A stretch of 40,430 bases of DNA from Propionibacterium australiense (GTDB lineage Bacteria; Actinomycetota; Actinomycetes; Propionibacteriales; Propionibacteriaceae): NCBI RefSeq assembly GCF_003666605.1, contig NZ_RCIV01000021.1, forward strand, positions 1 through 40,430, written 5' to 3'. Made by a program: the position numbers and the translations under genes. Shown here in pieces: positions 26,431 through 34,853 of this stretch. The notes beneath the pieces are model-generated. The model was not told the DNA's origin, did no database searches, and saw only the letters and a list, made by a program, of their open reading frames with translations. Numbering within the stretch: the first letter of the stretch is position 1; each line of letters begins with the position of its first letter.

Positions 26431-26463
26431 GCTGGGGCCGGCCCGGAGCGGGCCGGCCCCAGC
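26431..26463 (-). terminator. 15-bp perfect hairpin terminator after the sugar-ABC ATPase gene
   Basis: GCTGGGGCCGGCCCG (26431-26445) and CGGGCCGGCCCCAGC (26449-26463) flank the loop GAG. It lies 28 bases past the ATPase stop. No T run. Confidence 0.65.
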
Positions 26464-26491
26464 CGATGCCGGATGATCCCGGAGAGCGGGG

Positions 26492-27571
<1,080 letters not shown>

Positions 27572-27627
27572 GAGCCACCACACCTTTCCACGGGCAGGAA
27601 CGTGCCCGACGATCCGTAGTAGAGCAG

Positions 27628-27648
27628 GGACGAAGGACGTCTTCGTCC
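27628..27648 (-). promoter_or_regulatory. 21-bp dyad upstream of the sugar ATPase gene
   Basis: GGACGAAG and CTTCGTCC flank a 5-base centre (gacgt). It is 57 bp upstream of the ATPase start, fitting an operator or a leader hairpin. No known regulator motif is recognised. Confidence 0.3.
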
Positions 27649-27811
27649 GCCTCACATTCTCGCACACGGCCCGCGCCTGGTGAGAAGAGAAAGCGGTGCC
27701 CGGTTCCCCCATCCTTAACCCGTTTCTTGCCACATCCGGTGCTCTCGGGCATCATTGACCCGTGGAGTTTCCTCTGATGCGCACCTTCGTCGCTGGTTGT
27801 CGAATGACCAG

Positions 27812-27881
27812 CGCCATGTGTCACATCTGCTGACCCGGCTGTCGCGTCAGGTCCAGCCGACCGGCGCGTTGACACATGGCG
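27812..27881 (+). promoter_or_regulatory. Candidate structured RNA leader of the methionine transport operon
   Basis: CGCCATGTGTCA (27812-27823) and TGACACATGGCG (27870-27881) are a perfect 12-bp inverted repeat. Inside are a stem CTGAC/GTCAG and a short stem GTC/GAC whose loops contain GGCTG and CAGCC, which are complementary. This gives a closing helix, two internal hairpins and a possible loop-loop contact. I see no match to a known SAM riboswitch core. The left arm also reads as palindrome ATGTGTCACAT, so a protein operator is the alternative. Confidence 0.35.
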
Positions 27882-27930
27882 TCAAGGCCCAGAGGCATCC
27901 GCCCTTGCCGACCCCCATCCCAAGGACGAG

Positions 27931-27961
27931 TGCGGCTGCGGGCCGCTCCGCATACCCTTTT
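27931..27961 (+). terminator. Terminator-like hairpin with T run in the metN leader
   Basis: TGCGG (27931-27935) pairs with CCGCA (27948-27952), with a short inner GCG/CGC stem. TTTT at 27958-27961 follows after five bases. It is positioned 50 bp before metN and could be an attenuator. Confidence 0.3.
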
Positions 27962-28012
27962 CTCGACAATCCAGCACGGCCGCAGTGCGGCCTCAACGGA
28001 AGGTGAACCCAG

Positions 28013-29125
28013 GTGATCGAACTCACCGGCGTCAACGTGACCTTTCCCGGGCACAGCCCCGGGGGGCAGATCCACGCGGTGCGAGACGTCGATCTGACCG
28101 TCAACGACGGCGATGTCTACGGCATCGTCGGCTACTCGGGGGCGGGCAAGTCCACCCTCGTGCGGACGATCAATCTGCTGCAGCGCCCCACGACGGGCTC
28201 GGTGCGGGTCGACGGGCAGGAGATGACCGCGCTCACCCCGCCCCAGCTGCGCGCCGCCCGCAAACGCATCGGCATGATCTTCCAGCACTTCAACCTGCTG
28301 GGCTCGCGCACCCTGTTCGACAACGTCGCCTACCCGCTCAAGGGGAATGGCCGGACGCGGGCCGAGATCCGCGAGCGCGTCATGGATCTGCTCGACCTGG
28401 TCGGCATGGCCGATCGCGTCGGCGCCTACCCGAGCCAGCTGTCCGGCGGCCAGCGGCAGCGCGTGGCCATCGCCCGCGCCCTGGCGAATGATCCCACGGT
28501 GCTGCTCTGCGACGAGGCCACCAGCGCTCTCGACCCGAAGACCACCAGCGGCATCCTTGAGCTGCTCGGCCGGCTCAACGCCCGGACCGGCCTGACCATC
28601 GTCCTCATCACCCACGAGATGGGTGTCATCAAGCAGATCTGCTCCGACGTGGCCGTCATGGAGGAGGGCCGCATTATCGAGCGGGGCTCGGCCGTCGACG
28701 TCTTCACCAACCCGCAGCAGCCGCTCACCCGCGACTTCATCGACACCGCCAACCACGTCGACGCCGGCATCACGACGGTCATCACCCATCCCGACCTCAT
28801 CAGGCTCGGCAACGGCGACCGCCTCGTCTCCCTGCAGTTCGCCGGCGGCGCCACCGGCGACCCGATGGTCGCCGCGCTGGCCCGCGACTACAACGTCAGT
28901 GCCAACATCCTGTTCGCCAACGTCGAGGTCATCGCTGGCACCCCGGTGGGGAACCTGCTGCTCGGCCTGTCGGGTGCCCAGCCCGACCTGGACGCGGCGG
29001 AGGCCTGGCTGGCGCGCTCCGGCGTGCGGGTGCACAACTACAGCGAGGCCGAGATCGAATCCATCCGGCGGCGCGCCACCGAGGCATCCGAGCCCGCCGG
29101 CGACGACCAGGAGGAACAGCGATGA
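28013..29125 (+). CDS. metN: Methionine ABC transporter ATP-binding protein MetN
   Basis: A 370-aa ATPase. Walker A GYSGAGKST is at residues 40-48, the signature LSGGQRQR follows, and Walker B is VLLCDEATSALD. A C-terminal NIL domain (about residues 270-350) binds methionine and inhibits transport in this family. It powers import of L-methionine and probably related forms. GTG at 28013 follows GGAAGG at a long but usable distance. The last codons overlap metI by 4 bp (ATGA). Confidence 0.9.
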   Translation: MIELTGVNVTFPGHSPGGQIHAVRDVDLTVNDGDVYGIVGYSGAGKSTLVRTINLLQRPTTGSVRVDGQEMTALTPPQLRAARKRIGMIFQHFNLLGSRTLFDNVAYPLKGNGRTRAEIRERVMDLLDLVGMADRVGAYPSQLSGGQRQRVAIARALANDPTVLLCDEATSALDPKTTSGILELLGRLNARTGLTIVLITHEMGVIKQICSDVAVMEEGRIIERGSAVDVFTNPQQPLTRDFIDTANHVDAGITTVITHPDLIRLGNGDRLVSLQFAGGATGDPMVAALARDYNVSANILFANVEVIAGTPVGNLLLGLSGAQPDLDAAEAWLARSGVRVHNYSEAEIESIRRRATEASEPAGDDQEEQR

Positions 29126-29814
29126 TCGACTGGCTCAGCCACGTGGCGCACGTTCTGCTGCCCAACGTCTCGAACAGGCCGGGCGATCTGTGGGACGCCA
29201 CCGTGGAGACCTGCTATATGACGGCCGTCTCGGCGCTCATCGCCGGCGTGCTCGGCATCATCCTGGGCACACTCCTCGTCGTCATCGACCGGCGCGGCAT
29301 CCTGCCGCACCCGGTGCTGTACTGGGTGCTCGACAAGCTCGTGAACCTGTTCCGCTCGATCCCGTTCGTCATCCTCATCGCGCTCGTCGGCCCACTCACC
29401 CGCATCCTGACAGGCACGACGATCGGTACCACGGCCGCGCTCGTCCCGCTCGTCATCGGCACGGTGCCGTTCTATGCCCGCCAGGTCCAGAACGCGGTGC
29501 TCGAGGTCGACCCGGGTGTCATCGAGGCGGCCCAGGCGATGGGCTCGAGCCCGATGGAGATCATCTTCCGCGTCTACCTGCGCGAGGCCCGCCCCGGCAT
29601 CATCCGGGTCTCGGCGCTGACGATCATCAGCCTCATCGGGCTCACGACGATGGCCGGCATCGTCGGCGGCGGCGGCCTGGGCGATCTGGCGATCTCCCGC
29701 GGCTACAACCGCTTCCAGACCGACGTCACCATCGTCTGCACGCTCGTCATCCTCGTCCTCGTCTACGTCTCCCAGGGGATCGCCGACTTCCTCGTCAAGC
29801 GCGTCACCCACTGA
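29122..29814 (+). CDS. metI: Methionine ABC transporter permease MetI
   Basis: A 230-aa permease with five membrane segments. The coupling motif EAAQAMGSSPMEI-type loop lies near residues 133-146, followed by VYLREARPGI. It forms the membrane pore that MetN docks to. The start overlaps the end of metN by 4 bp, so the two are translationally coupled. It is followed by two lipoprotein genes. Confidence 0.9.
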   Translation: MIDWLSHVAHVLLPNVSNRPGDLWDATVETCYMTAVSALIAGVLGIILGTLLVVIDRRGILPHPVLYWVLDKLVNLFRSIPFVILIALVGPLTRILTGTTIGTTAALVPLVIGTVPFYARQVQNAVLEVDPGVIEAAQAMGSSPMEIIFRVYLREARPGIIRVSALTIISLIGLTTMAGIVGGGGLGDLAISRGYNRFQTDVTIVCTLVILVLVYVSQGIADFLVKRVTH

Positions 29815-29850
29815 ACCCAGCCGACCAAGTCTTTATCGAATGGAGAACCC

Positions 29851-30720
29851 ATGAAGCTCAAACTCACGGCCGCCGCTCTGGCCGCCGTCCTGTCCGTCGG
29901 CCTGGCCGGCTGCTCCGGCTCCTCGTCCGACTCGAACCGAGAAGAGGTCACCGTGAAGGTCGGTGTCGTCGGCGACAACAACGAGCCGTGGGAGACCGCC
30001 GCGGCGAACCTGGCGGAGAACGAGAACATCAAGGTCGAGCTGGTGCGGTTCTCCGACTATGTGCAGCCTAACCAGGCGCTGGCCGACGGCTCGGTCGATC
30101 TCAACAGCTTCCAGACCCAGATCTACCTGGAGACCTACAACACCGAGCACGGCACCGATCTCACCTCGATCGGCTACACCCTCATGGCCCCGCTCGGCGT
30201 CTACTCCAACCGGATCGCCTCGGTCGGCGAGCTGCCCGACGGGGCCACCGTGTCCATCCCCGACGACGCCTCCAACGGCGGCCGGGCCCTCAAGCTGCTG
30301 GAGAAGGCCGGGCTCATCACCGTCGACCCAGCCGCGGGGCTGACGCCGACGAAGGGCGACATCACCGGCAATCCGAAAAATCTGCAGATCACCGAGCTGG
30401 ACGCCTCGCAGACCGCCCGCTCGCTTGAGGACGTGGACGCCGCGGTCGTCAACTCCGGTATGGCCGTCGACGCCGGCCTGACCCCGAGCACCGATGCGAT
30501 CTTCATCGAGGAGGTCGGTGCGGAGTCCACGCCGTACTACAACGTCATCGCGGCCCGCGCCGGGGACACCGGCAACGAGACCTACAAGAAGGTCGTGGAG
30601 TACTACCAGAGCGACGAGGTCGCCCAGACGATCGCCGAGTCCACCAAGGGCTCGCAGATCGCCGTCTGGGAGGGCGCCCCGTCCATCGCACCGAGCGCCG
30701 CGCAGAGCACGCCGGCCTGA
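29851..30720 (+). CDS. metQ: Methionine-binding lipoprotein MetQ, copy 1
   Basis: A 289-aa NlpA/MetQ-family lipoprotein. The signal peptide ends in the lipobox LAGC (C21). The binding domain follows. It delivers substrate to MetNI. The ATG at 29851 is preceded by ATGGAGAAC. It is one of two tandem copies; the second starts 115 bp beyond its stop. Large blocks, including residues about 41-110, are nearly identical to copy 2 at the DNA level, while residues 111-140 differ, suggesting gene conversion and possible substrate divergence. Confidence 0.88.
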   Translation: MKLKLTAAALAAVLSVGLAGCSGSSSDSNREEVTVKVGVVGDNNEPWETAAANLAENENIKVELVRFSDYVQPNQALADGSVDLNSFQTQIYLETYNTEHGTDLTSIGYTLMAPLGVYSNRIASVGELPDGATVSIPDDASNGGRALKLLEKAGLITVDPAAGLTPTKGDITGNPKNLQITELDASQTARSLEDVDAAVVNSGMAVDAGLTPSTDAIFIEEVGAESTPYYNVIAARAGDTGNETYKKVVEYYQSDEVAQTIAESTKGSQIAVWEGAPSIAPSAAQSTPA

Positions 30721-30741
30721 CCGGACTCGTCCCGGGCCTGA

Positions 30742-30774
30742 GGGCCCGCCGCCCAGCAGACCCGCGGCGGGCCC
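30742..30774 (+). terminator. 11-bp hairpin between the two metQ genes
   Basis: GGGCCCGCCGC (30742-30752) pairs with GCGGCGGGCCC (30764-30774) around an 11-base loop. It may attenuate or stabilise transcripts between metQ copies. No T run. Confidence 0.6.
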
Positions 30775-30835
30775 GTCTCCCGGAGACAAACCCATCGCAC
30801 GAAAACAACCACCACACCGTAGGGAAGGAACCGTC

Positions 30836-31699
30836 ATGAAGCTCAAACTCGTGGCCGCCGCTCTGGCCGCCGTCCTGTCCGTCGGCCTGGCCGGCTGCTC
30901 CGGATCGTCCTCGGGCGAGGAGAAGACCACCGTCAAGCTCGGTGTCTACGGCGACAACAACGAGCCGTGGGAGACCGCCGCGGCGAACCTGGAGGAGAAC
31001 GAGAACATCAAGGTCGAGCTGGTGCGGTTCTCCGACTATGTGCAGCCTAACCAGGCGCTGAGCGACGGCTCGGTCGATCTCAACAGCTTCCAGACCCAGA
31101 TCTACCTGGAGACCTACAACACCGAGCACGGCACCGATCTCACCTCGATCGGCTACACCATCATCGAGCCCATGGGCCTGTACTCGAGCAAATACGATGA
31201 CCTCGGCTCGCTGCCCGACGGAGCCACCGTGACCATCCCGAACGACGTCTCCAACGGCGGCCGGGCCCTCAAGCTGCTGGAGAAGGCCGGGCTCATCACC
31301 GTCGACCCCGCGGCCGGCGTGACCGGGACGAAGGAGGACATCACCAGCAACCCGAAGAACCTGAAGATCACCGAGCTCGACGCCGCGCAGACCGCCCGAT
31401 CGCTGAGTGACAGCGACCTGGCCGCCATCAACGCGGACATCGCGGTCGACGCCGGCCTGGTGCCGAGCCAGGACGCGCTGCAGCGCGAGGAGGTCGGTGA
31501 GGAGTCCGCGCCGTACTACAACGTCATCGCGGCCCGCGCCGGGGACACCGGCAACGAGACCTACAAGAAGGTCGTGGAGTACTTCCAGACCGACGAGGTC
31601 GCCCAGACCATCGCCGACGCCTACAAGGGCTCGCAGTTCCCGGTGTGGGAGGGCGCCCCGTCCATCGCACCGAGCGCCGCGCAGAGCACGCCGGCCTGA
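30836..31699 (+). CDS. metQ: Methionine-binding lipoprotein MetQ, copy 2
   Basis: A 287-aa paralogue of copy 1 with the same lipobox (LAGC, C21). GGGAAGGAACC precedes the ATG at 30836. The segment 30950-31159 differs from 29971-30180 at three of 210 bases. The 3' end is also identical for about 50 bases. The middle segment reads IIEPMGLYSSKYDDL rather than LMAPLGVYSNRIASV, a candidate specificity region. Both proteins probably share MetNI. Confidence 0.88.
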   Translation: MKLKLVAAALAAVLSVGLAGCSGSSSGEEKTTVKLGVYGDNNEPWETAAANLEENENIKVELVRFSDYVQPNQALSDGSVDLNSFQTQIYLETYNTEHGTDLTSIGYTIIEPMGLYSSKYDDLGSLPDGATVTIPNDVSNGGRALKLLEKAGLITVDPAAGVTGTKEDITSNPKNLKITELDAAQTARSLSDSDLAAINADIAVDAGLVPSQDALQREEVGEESAPYYNVIAARAGDTGNETYKKVVEYFQTDEVAQTIADAYKGSQFPVWEGAPSIAPSAAQSTPA

Positions 31700-31724
31700 T
31701 CGCCGATGCGTCCCTGACCACCGA

Positions 31725-31761
31725 TGGCCCGGCCCGGCACGACCCGCGCCGGGCCGGGCCA
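31725..31761 (+). terminator. 14-bp perfect hairpin after metQ copy 2
   Basis: TGGCCCGGCCCGGC (31725-31738) pairs with GCCGGGCCGGGCCA (31748-31761) around nine bases. It stands 20 bp before the amidohydrolase start. No T run. Confidence 0.65.
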
Positions 31762-31781
31762 TCACAGCCACGAAAGACACC

Positions 31782-32972
31782 ATGAGTTTCAACCAGCAGC
31801 GCATCCACACCGAGGTCGAGGCGCTCACCGGGCGCATCGTCGCCGACCGCCGCCATCTGCATCGGCACGCCGAGACGAGCCTGCAGGAGTTCGGCACGGC
31901 GCGGTACATCGCCGACCGGCTCGACGAGCTGGGCATCGACCACGTCAGGGTCGGCGAGACCGGGCTGCTCGGCACCCTCGACGGCGCCGGTCCCGGCAGG
32001 ACGCTGCTGCTGCGCGCCGACATCGATGCCCTGCCGCTGCGCGACGGCTGCGGCGCCGAGTGGGCCAACACGACGAGCGAGGCCAACCACGCCTGCGGGC
32101 ACGACGGCCACGTCAGTGCCCTGCTCGCCGCCGCCGAGGTCCTCGCGGCGCACCGCGCCGACTTCGACGGCACCATCAAGTTCGCCTTCCAGCAGGCCGA
32201 GGAGATCGGCGCCGGCGGCCGCATCTTCGAGGAACAGGGCGCCCTCGAGGGCCTCGACCAGGTCTTCGGCCTCCACCTGTCCTCCGAGCTGCCGGTGGGC
32301 ACGGTCAGCACGACCGCCGGCCCGCAGTGGGCCAGCGTCGACCACTTCTCGATCGACGTGCACGGCAAGGGCGGTCACGTCTCCAAACCGCACCTGTGCC
32401 GCGACGCGCTCGTCGCGGGCGCCTCGATCGTCGTCGAGGCCCAGCAGATCGTGTCCCGCGAGCTGAGCCCCTTCGACGAGGCCGTCGTGGGCATCGGCAC
32501 GTTCACATCGGGCGAGAACTACAACATCATCGCCTCGTCCGCGCACATCGAGGGCACCGTGCGCGCCTTCGACGAGAAGGTGCGCGCCACGGTGCTGGCC
32601 TCGCTCGAACGCATCGCCGACGCCACGGCCCGCGCCCACAACACGACCGCCGAGTTCACCCGCACCGTCTACGCCGACGTCCTCGACAACGACCCGGAGG
32701 CGGCGCGCTTCGCCACCCGCGTCGCCCTCGAAGTGCCCGGTGTCGAGCAGGTCGTCACGAACAGCCCCAAGAGCGCCGGCGGCGACGACTTCGCGGTCTT
32801 CCTGCACCACGCCCCGGGCGTCTACGCGAGGGTCGGCTCCGGCGGCACTGGCGCCACGAGCCACCCGCACCACACCTACGAGTTCGCGCTCGACGAGGCG
32901 GCCCTGCCGATCAGTGCCGAACTGCACGTCAGTTACGCGCTGCGCTGGCTGGCCGGCGGCTACGAGGGCTGA
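31782..32972 (+). CDS. M20D family amidohydrolase (N-acyl amino acid hydrolase-like)
   Basis: A 396-aa zinc-dependent amidohydrolase. Metal ligands are visible in RADIDALPL, HACGHDGH and QQAEEIGAGG; the dimerisation domain follows (GKGGHVSKP). Family members cleave N-acyl groups from amino acids (hippurate, N-acetyl-cysteine, aminobenzoyl-glutamate). The substrate is unknown. It lies 82 bp after metQ copy 2 on the same strand, so N-acyl-methionine or formyl-methionine salvage is a reasonable inference. The ATG at 31782 has only a weak GAAAGA site. A good hairpin terminator follows. Confidence 0.82.
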   Translation: MSFNQQRIHTEVEALTGRIVADRRHLHRHAETSLQEFGTARYIADRLDELGIDHVRVGETGLLGTLDGAGPGRTLLLRADIDALPLRDGCGAEWANTTSEANHACGHDGHVSALLAAAEVLAAHRADFDGTIKFAFQQAEEIGAGGRIFEEQGALEGLDQVFGLHLSSELPVGTVSTTAGPQWASVDHFSIDVHGKGGHVSKPHLCRDALVAGASIVVEAQQIVSRELSPFDEAVVGIGTFTSGENYNIIASSAHIEGTVRAFDEKVRATVLASLERIADATARAHNTTAEFTRTVYADVLDNDPEAARFATRVALEVPGVEQVVTNSPKSAGGDDFAVFLHHAPGVYARVGSGGTGATSHPHHTYEFALDEAALPISAELHVSYALRWLAGGYEG

Positions 32973-32999
32973 ACCCGAACCGCGAGCAGAGCGGATCAA

Positions 33000-33033
33000 G
33001 GCCCCGCACCCGGCCCGACCGGGGTGCGGGGCC
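33000..33033 (+). terminator. 12-bp hairpin terminator after the amidohydrolase
   Basis: GGCCCCGCACCC (33000-33011) pairs with GGGTGCGGGGCC (33022-33033) around ten bases. GTTCCCGTTTC follows, moderately T-rich. Confidence 0.65.
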
Positions 33034-33113
33034 GTTCCCGTTTCGGGCCGGGCCGGCATGATCCGGAGGCGACGCGGGCCCGGAGCGCTGATCCCAGTTC
33101 CGTCCGCTCCGTG

Positions 33114-34853
33114 TCAGCGCACGCTCCAGCGGGCCGTCTGCGAGAAGTCACGTACCAGCTCGGCGAACATGCCCCCTCCTGTCGCCAGCTCGGCCGGGGC
33201 GCCGTGCTCGACGATCCGGGTCGGGGCGCCGCGCTCGCGTCCCGACAGGACGTAGACGTGGTCGGCGTTCATGATCGTCGACAGGCGGTGGGCGATGACG
33301 ACGACCGTCCGCCCGGCCGCCAGCTCGGCCAGTGCCTGCGTGATGGCCGACTCGTTCTCGGCGTCCAGGGCCGAGGTGATCTCGTCCAGCAGCAGGATGG
33401 GGGCGTTCTTCAGGAAGGCGCGGGCGATCGAGACCCGCTGCCGCTCGCCGCCGGACAGCTTCAGCCCGCCCTCGCCGACCTGCGTGTCGAGGCCGTCCGG
33501 CAGGGCGTTGACGACGGCGCCCAGCCCCGCCTTCGAGATGGCGGCCGCCAGTTCCTCGTCGGTCGCATCCGGGCGGGACAGGCGCACGTTCTCGGCGATC
33601 GTCGTGTCGAACAGGTAGACGTCCTGGAAGACCATCGAGACCATGTCCATGAGCTCGGCCGATTCGATGCGCCTCACGTCGACGCCGCCGACGCTGATCC
33701 GGCCGGAGTCGACGTCCCAGAAGCGGGCGATGAGCTTGGTGATCGTCGACTTGCCGCAGCCGGACGGGCCCACCAGCGCGGTGATCCGGCCCTCGGCGGC
33801 GTGCAGCGACAGGTGCTCGAAGAGGGTGTCGCCGGCCGTGTAGCCGAAGGTCACGTCGTCCAGGTCGATGCCGGTGCCGGCCGGGTGCTTGGGGTGCGCC
33901 GGCTCGGGCAGGACGGGGGCGTCGACGATCTGCTCGATCGCGTCGAGACTGACCATGTCCTCCTGCAGGGCGGCGGCGTAGAAGACCGACTGCGAGATGG
34001 GCGTGGTGAAGCGGGCCGCCATGACACCGATCGCGACGAAGGCCGCGACATCGAGTCCGCCGCCCAGCACGATGCCCAGACCGGCGGCCAGCACGGCGGC
34101 GAAGAAGGCCTGGCCGAGCAGGCCGAAGGCGATGGCCGGTCGCCCCTGGGCGGTCATGATCGCGTCGAGCTCGGTGCGTTCGTCGTGGAGGGCCTTCGCC
34201 AGGGGCCGCCAGGCGGTGCCCGAGATGCCCTGGGCGCGCAGCACCGGCTGCAGGCGGGCGTGCTCGATGGTTGCCGAGGCGGTGCGCGCGGCGATGGCTG
34301 GGGCCTCCCGGTGCTCCGTCATGAGCAGACGCGAGGCCCAGCCCCACAGCAGGGCGACGACCGGCACCACGAGGGCCATGATGAGGCCGAGACGCCACTC
34401 GTGGCAGAAGGTGACGACCATCACCGTCAGCGGGGTGACGGTCCCGGAAATGAGCTGCGGCAACACGATGGGTGTCAGGTGCGAGAGCTTGTCGGTCTCG
34501 GTCGAAATGGCCGAGGAGACCCTGCCGACCGAGCCAGCGTCGAACCAGCCGAGCGGCAGCCGCACGACATGGGAGCCGACCCGGGCCACCGCGTTGCCGC
34601 AGACGTCGTAGGCGCTCACCTTGTTCGCGCGGATCAAGGTGGCGGCCTGGATGAGGAAGGAGGCCGCGCCGAACCCGACGAGCAGCCACATCGGTCCCCA
34701 GGCCTGTGAGGGCTCGGGCCCGAGGAAGGCGCGCAGGAACCCGATGAGCGCGCCGAAGGCCAGACCCTGCAGGACTGCCGCGACGACGTAGCCGGCCACC
34801 AGCAGGTAGATCGTCGAGGGCCGGTCGAGGAAGGATGTGAACCGGCTAAGCAT
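33114..34853 (-). CDS. ABC transporter transmembrane-ATPase fusion protein (half-transporter B)
   Basis: A 579-aa half-transporter with six N-terminal membrane helices and a C-terminal ATPase: Walker A GPSGCGKST, Q-loop VFQDVYLF, signature LSGGERQR, Walker B ILLLDEITSALD. The catalytic Glu is present, so its ATP site looks functional. It overlaps the upstream half by 8 bp, suggesting a heterodimer. Fold and pairing resemble the IrtAB/YbtPQ-type ABC proteins that import iron-siderophores; the direction is inferred from the iron box upstream. GGAG precedes the ATG at 34853. Confidence 0.82.
   Translation of the reverse strand: MLSRFTSFLDRPSTIYLLVAGYVVAAVLQGLAFGALIGFLRAFLGPEPSQAWGPMWLLVGFGAASFLIQAATLIRANKVSAYDVCGNAVARVGSHVVRLPLGWFDAGSVGRVSSAISTETDKLSHLTPIVLPQLISGTVTPLTVMVVTFCHEWRLGLIMALVVPVVALLWGWASRLLMTEHREAPAIAARTASATIEHARLQPVLRAQGISGTAWRPLAKALHDERTELDAIMTAQGRPAIAFGLLGQAFFAAVLAAGLGIVLGGGLDVAAFVAIGVMAARFTTPISQSVFYAAALQEDMVSLDAIEQIVDAPVLPEPAHPKHPAGTGIDLDDVTFGYTAGDTLFEHLSLHAAEGRITALVGPSGCGKSTITKLIARFWDVDSGRISVGGVDVRRIESAELMDMVSMVFQDVYLFDTTIAENVRLSRPDATDEELAAAISKAGLGAVVNALPDGLDTQVGEGGLKLSGGERQRVSIARAFLKNAPILLLDEITSALDAENESAITQALAELAAGRTVVVIAHRLSTIMNADHVYVLSGRERGAPTRIVEHGAPAELATGGGMFAELVRDFSQTARWSVR

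Larger units (their letters stand above)
27572..28012. other. 441-bp divergent control region between the sugar ATPase gene and metN
   Basis: No convincing gene is present. It contains the dyad at 27628-27648, a hairpin GCATCA/TGATGC (27749-27780), a hairpin CGCTGGT/ACCAGCG (27791-27813), a 12-bp inverted repeat closing a 46-nt interior (27812-27881), a G+C hairpin followed after a gap by TTTT (27931-27961), and a 6-bp hairpin GGCCGC/GCGGCC (27978-27992) near the metN ribosome site. Together these suggest a structured metN leader. Confidence 0.5.

Noticed and set aside
27749-27992. Known SAM-I or SAM-IV riboswitch
   Set aside because: I could not find the conserved core bases of those classes, and the 46-nt interior is too short for a SAM-I-type four-way junction.
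33024-34709. Long plus-strand open frame opposite half-transporter B
   Set aside because: Composition is typical of a shadow; the ABC motifs are on the minus strand.
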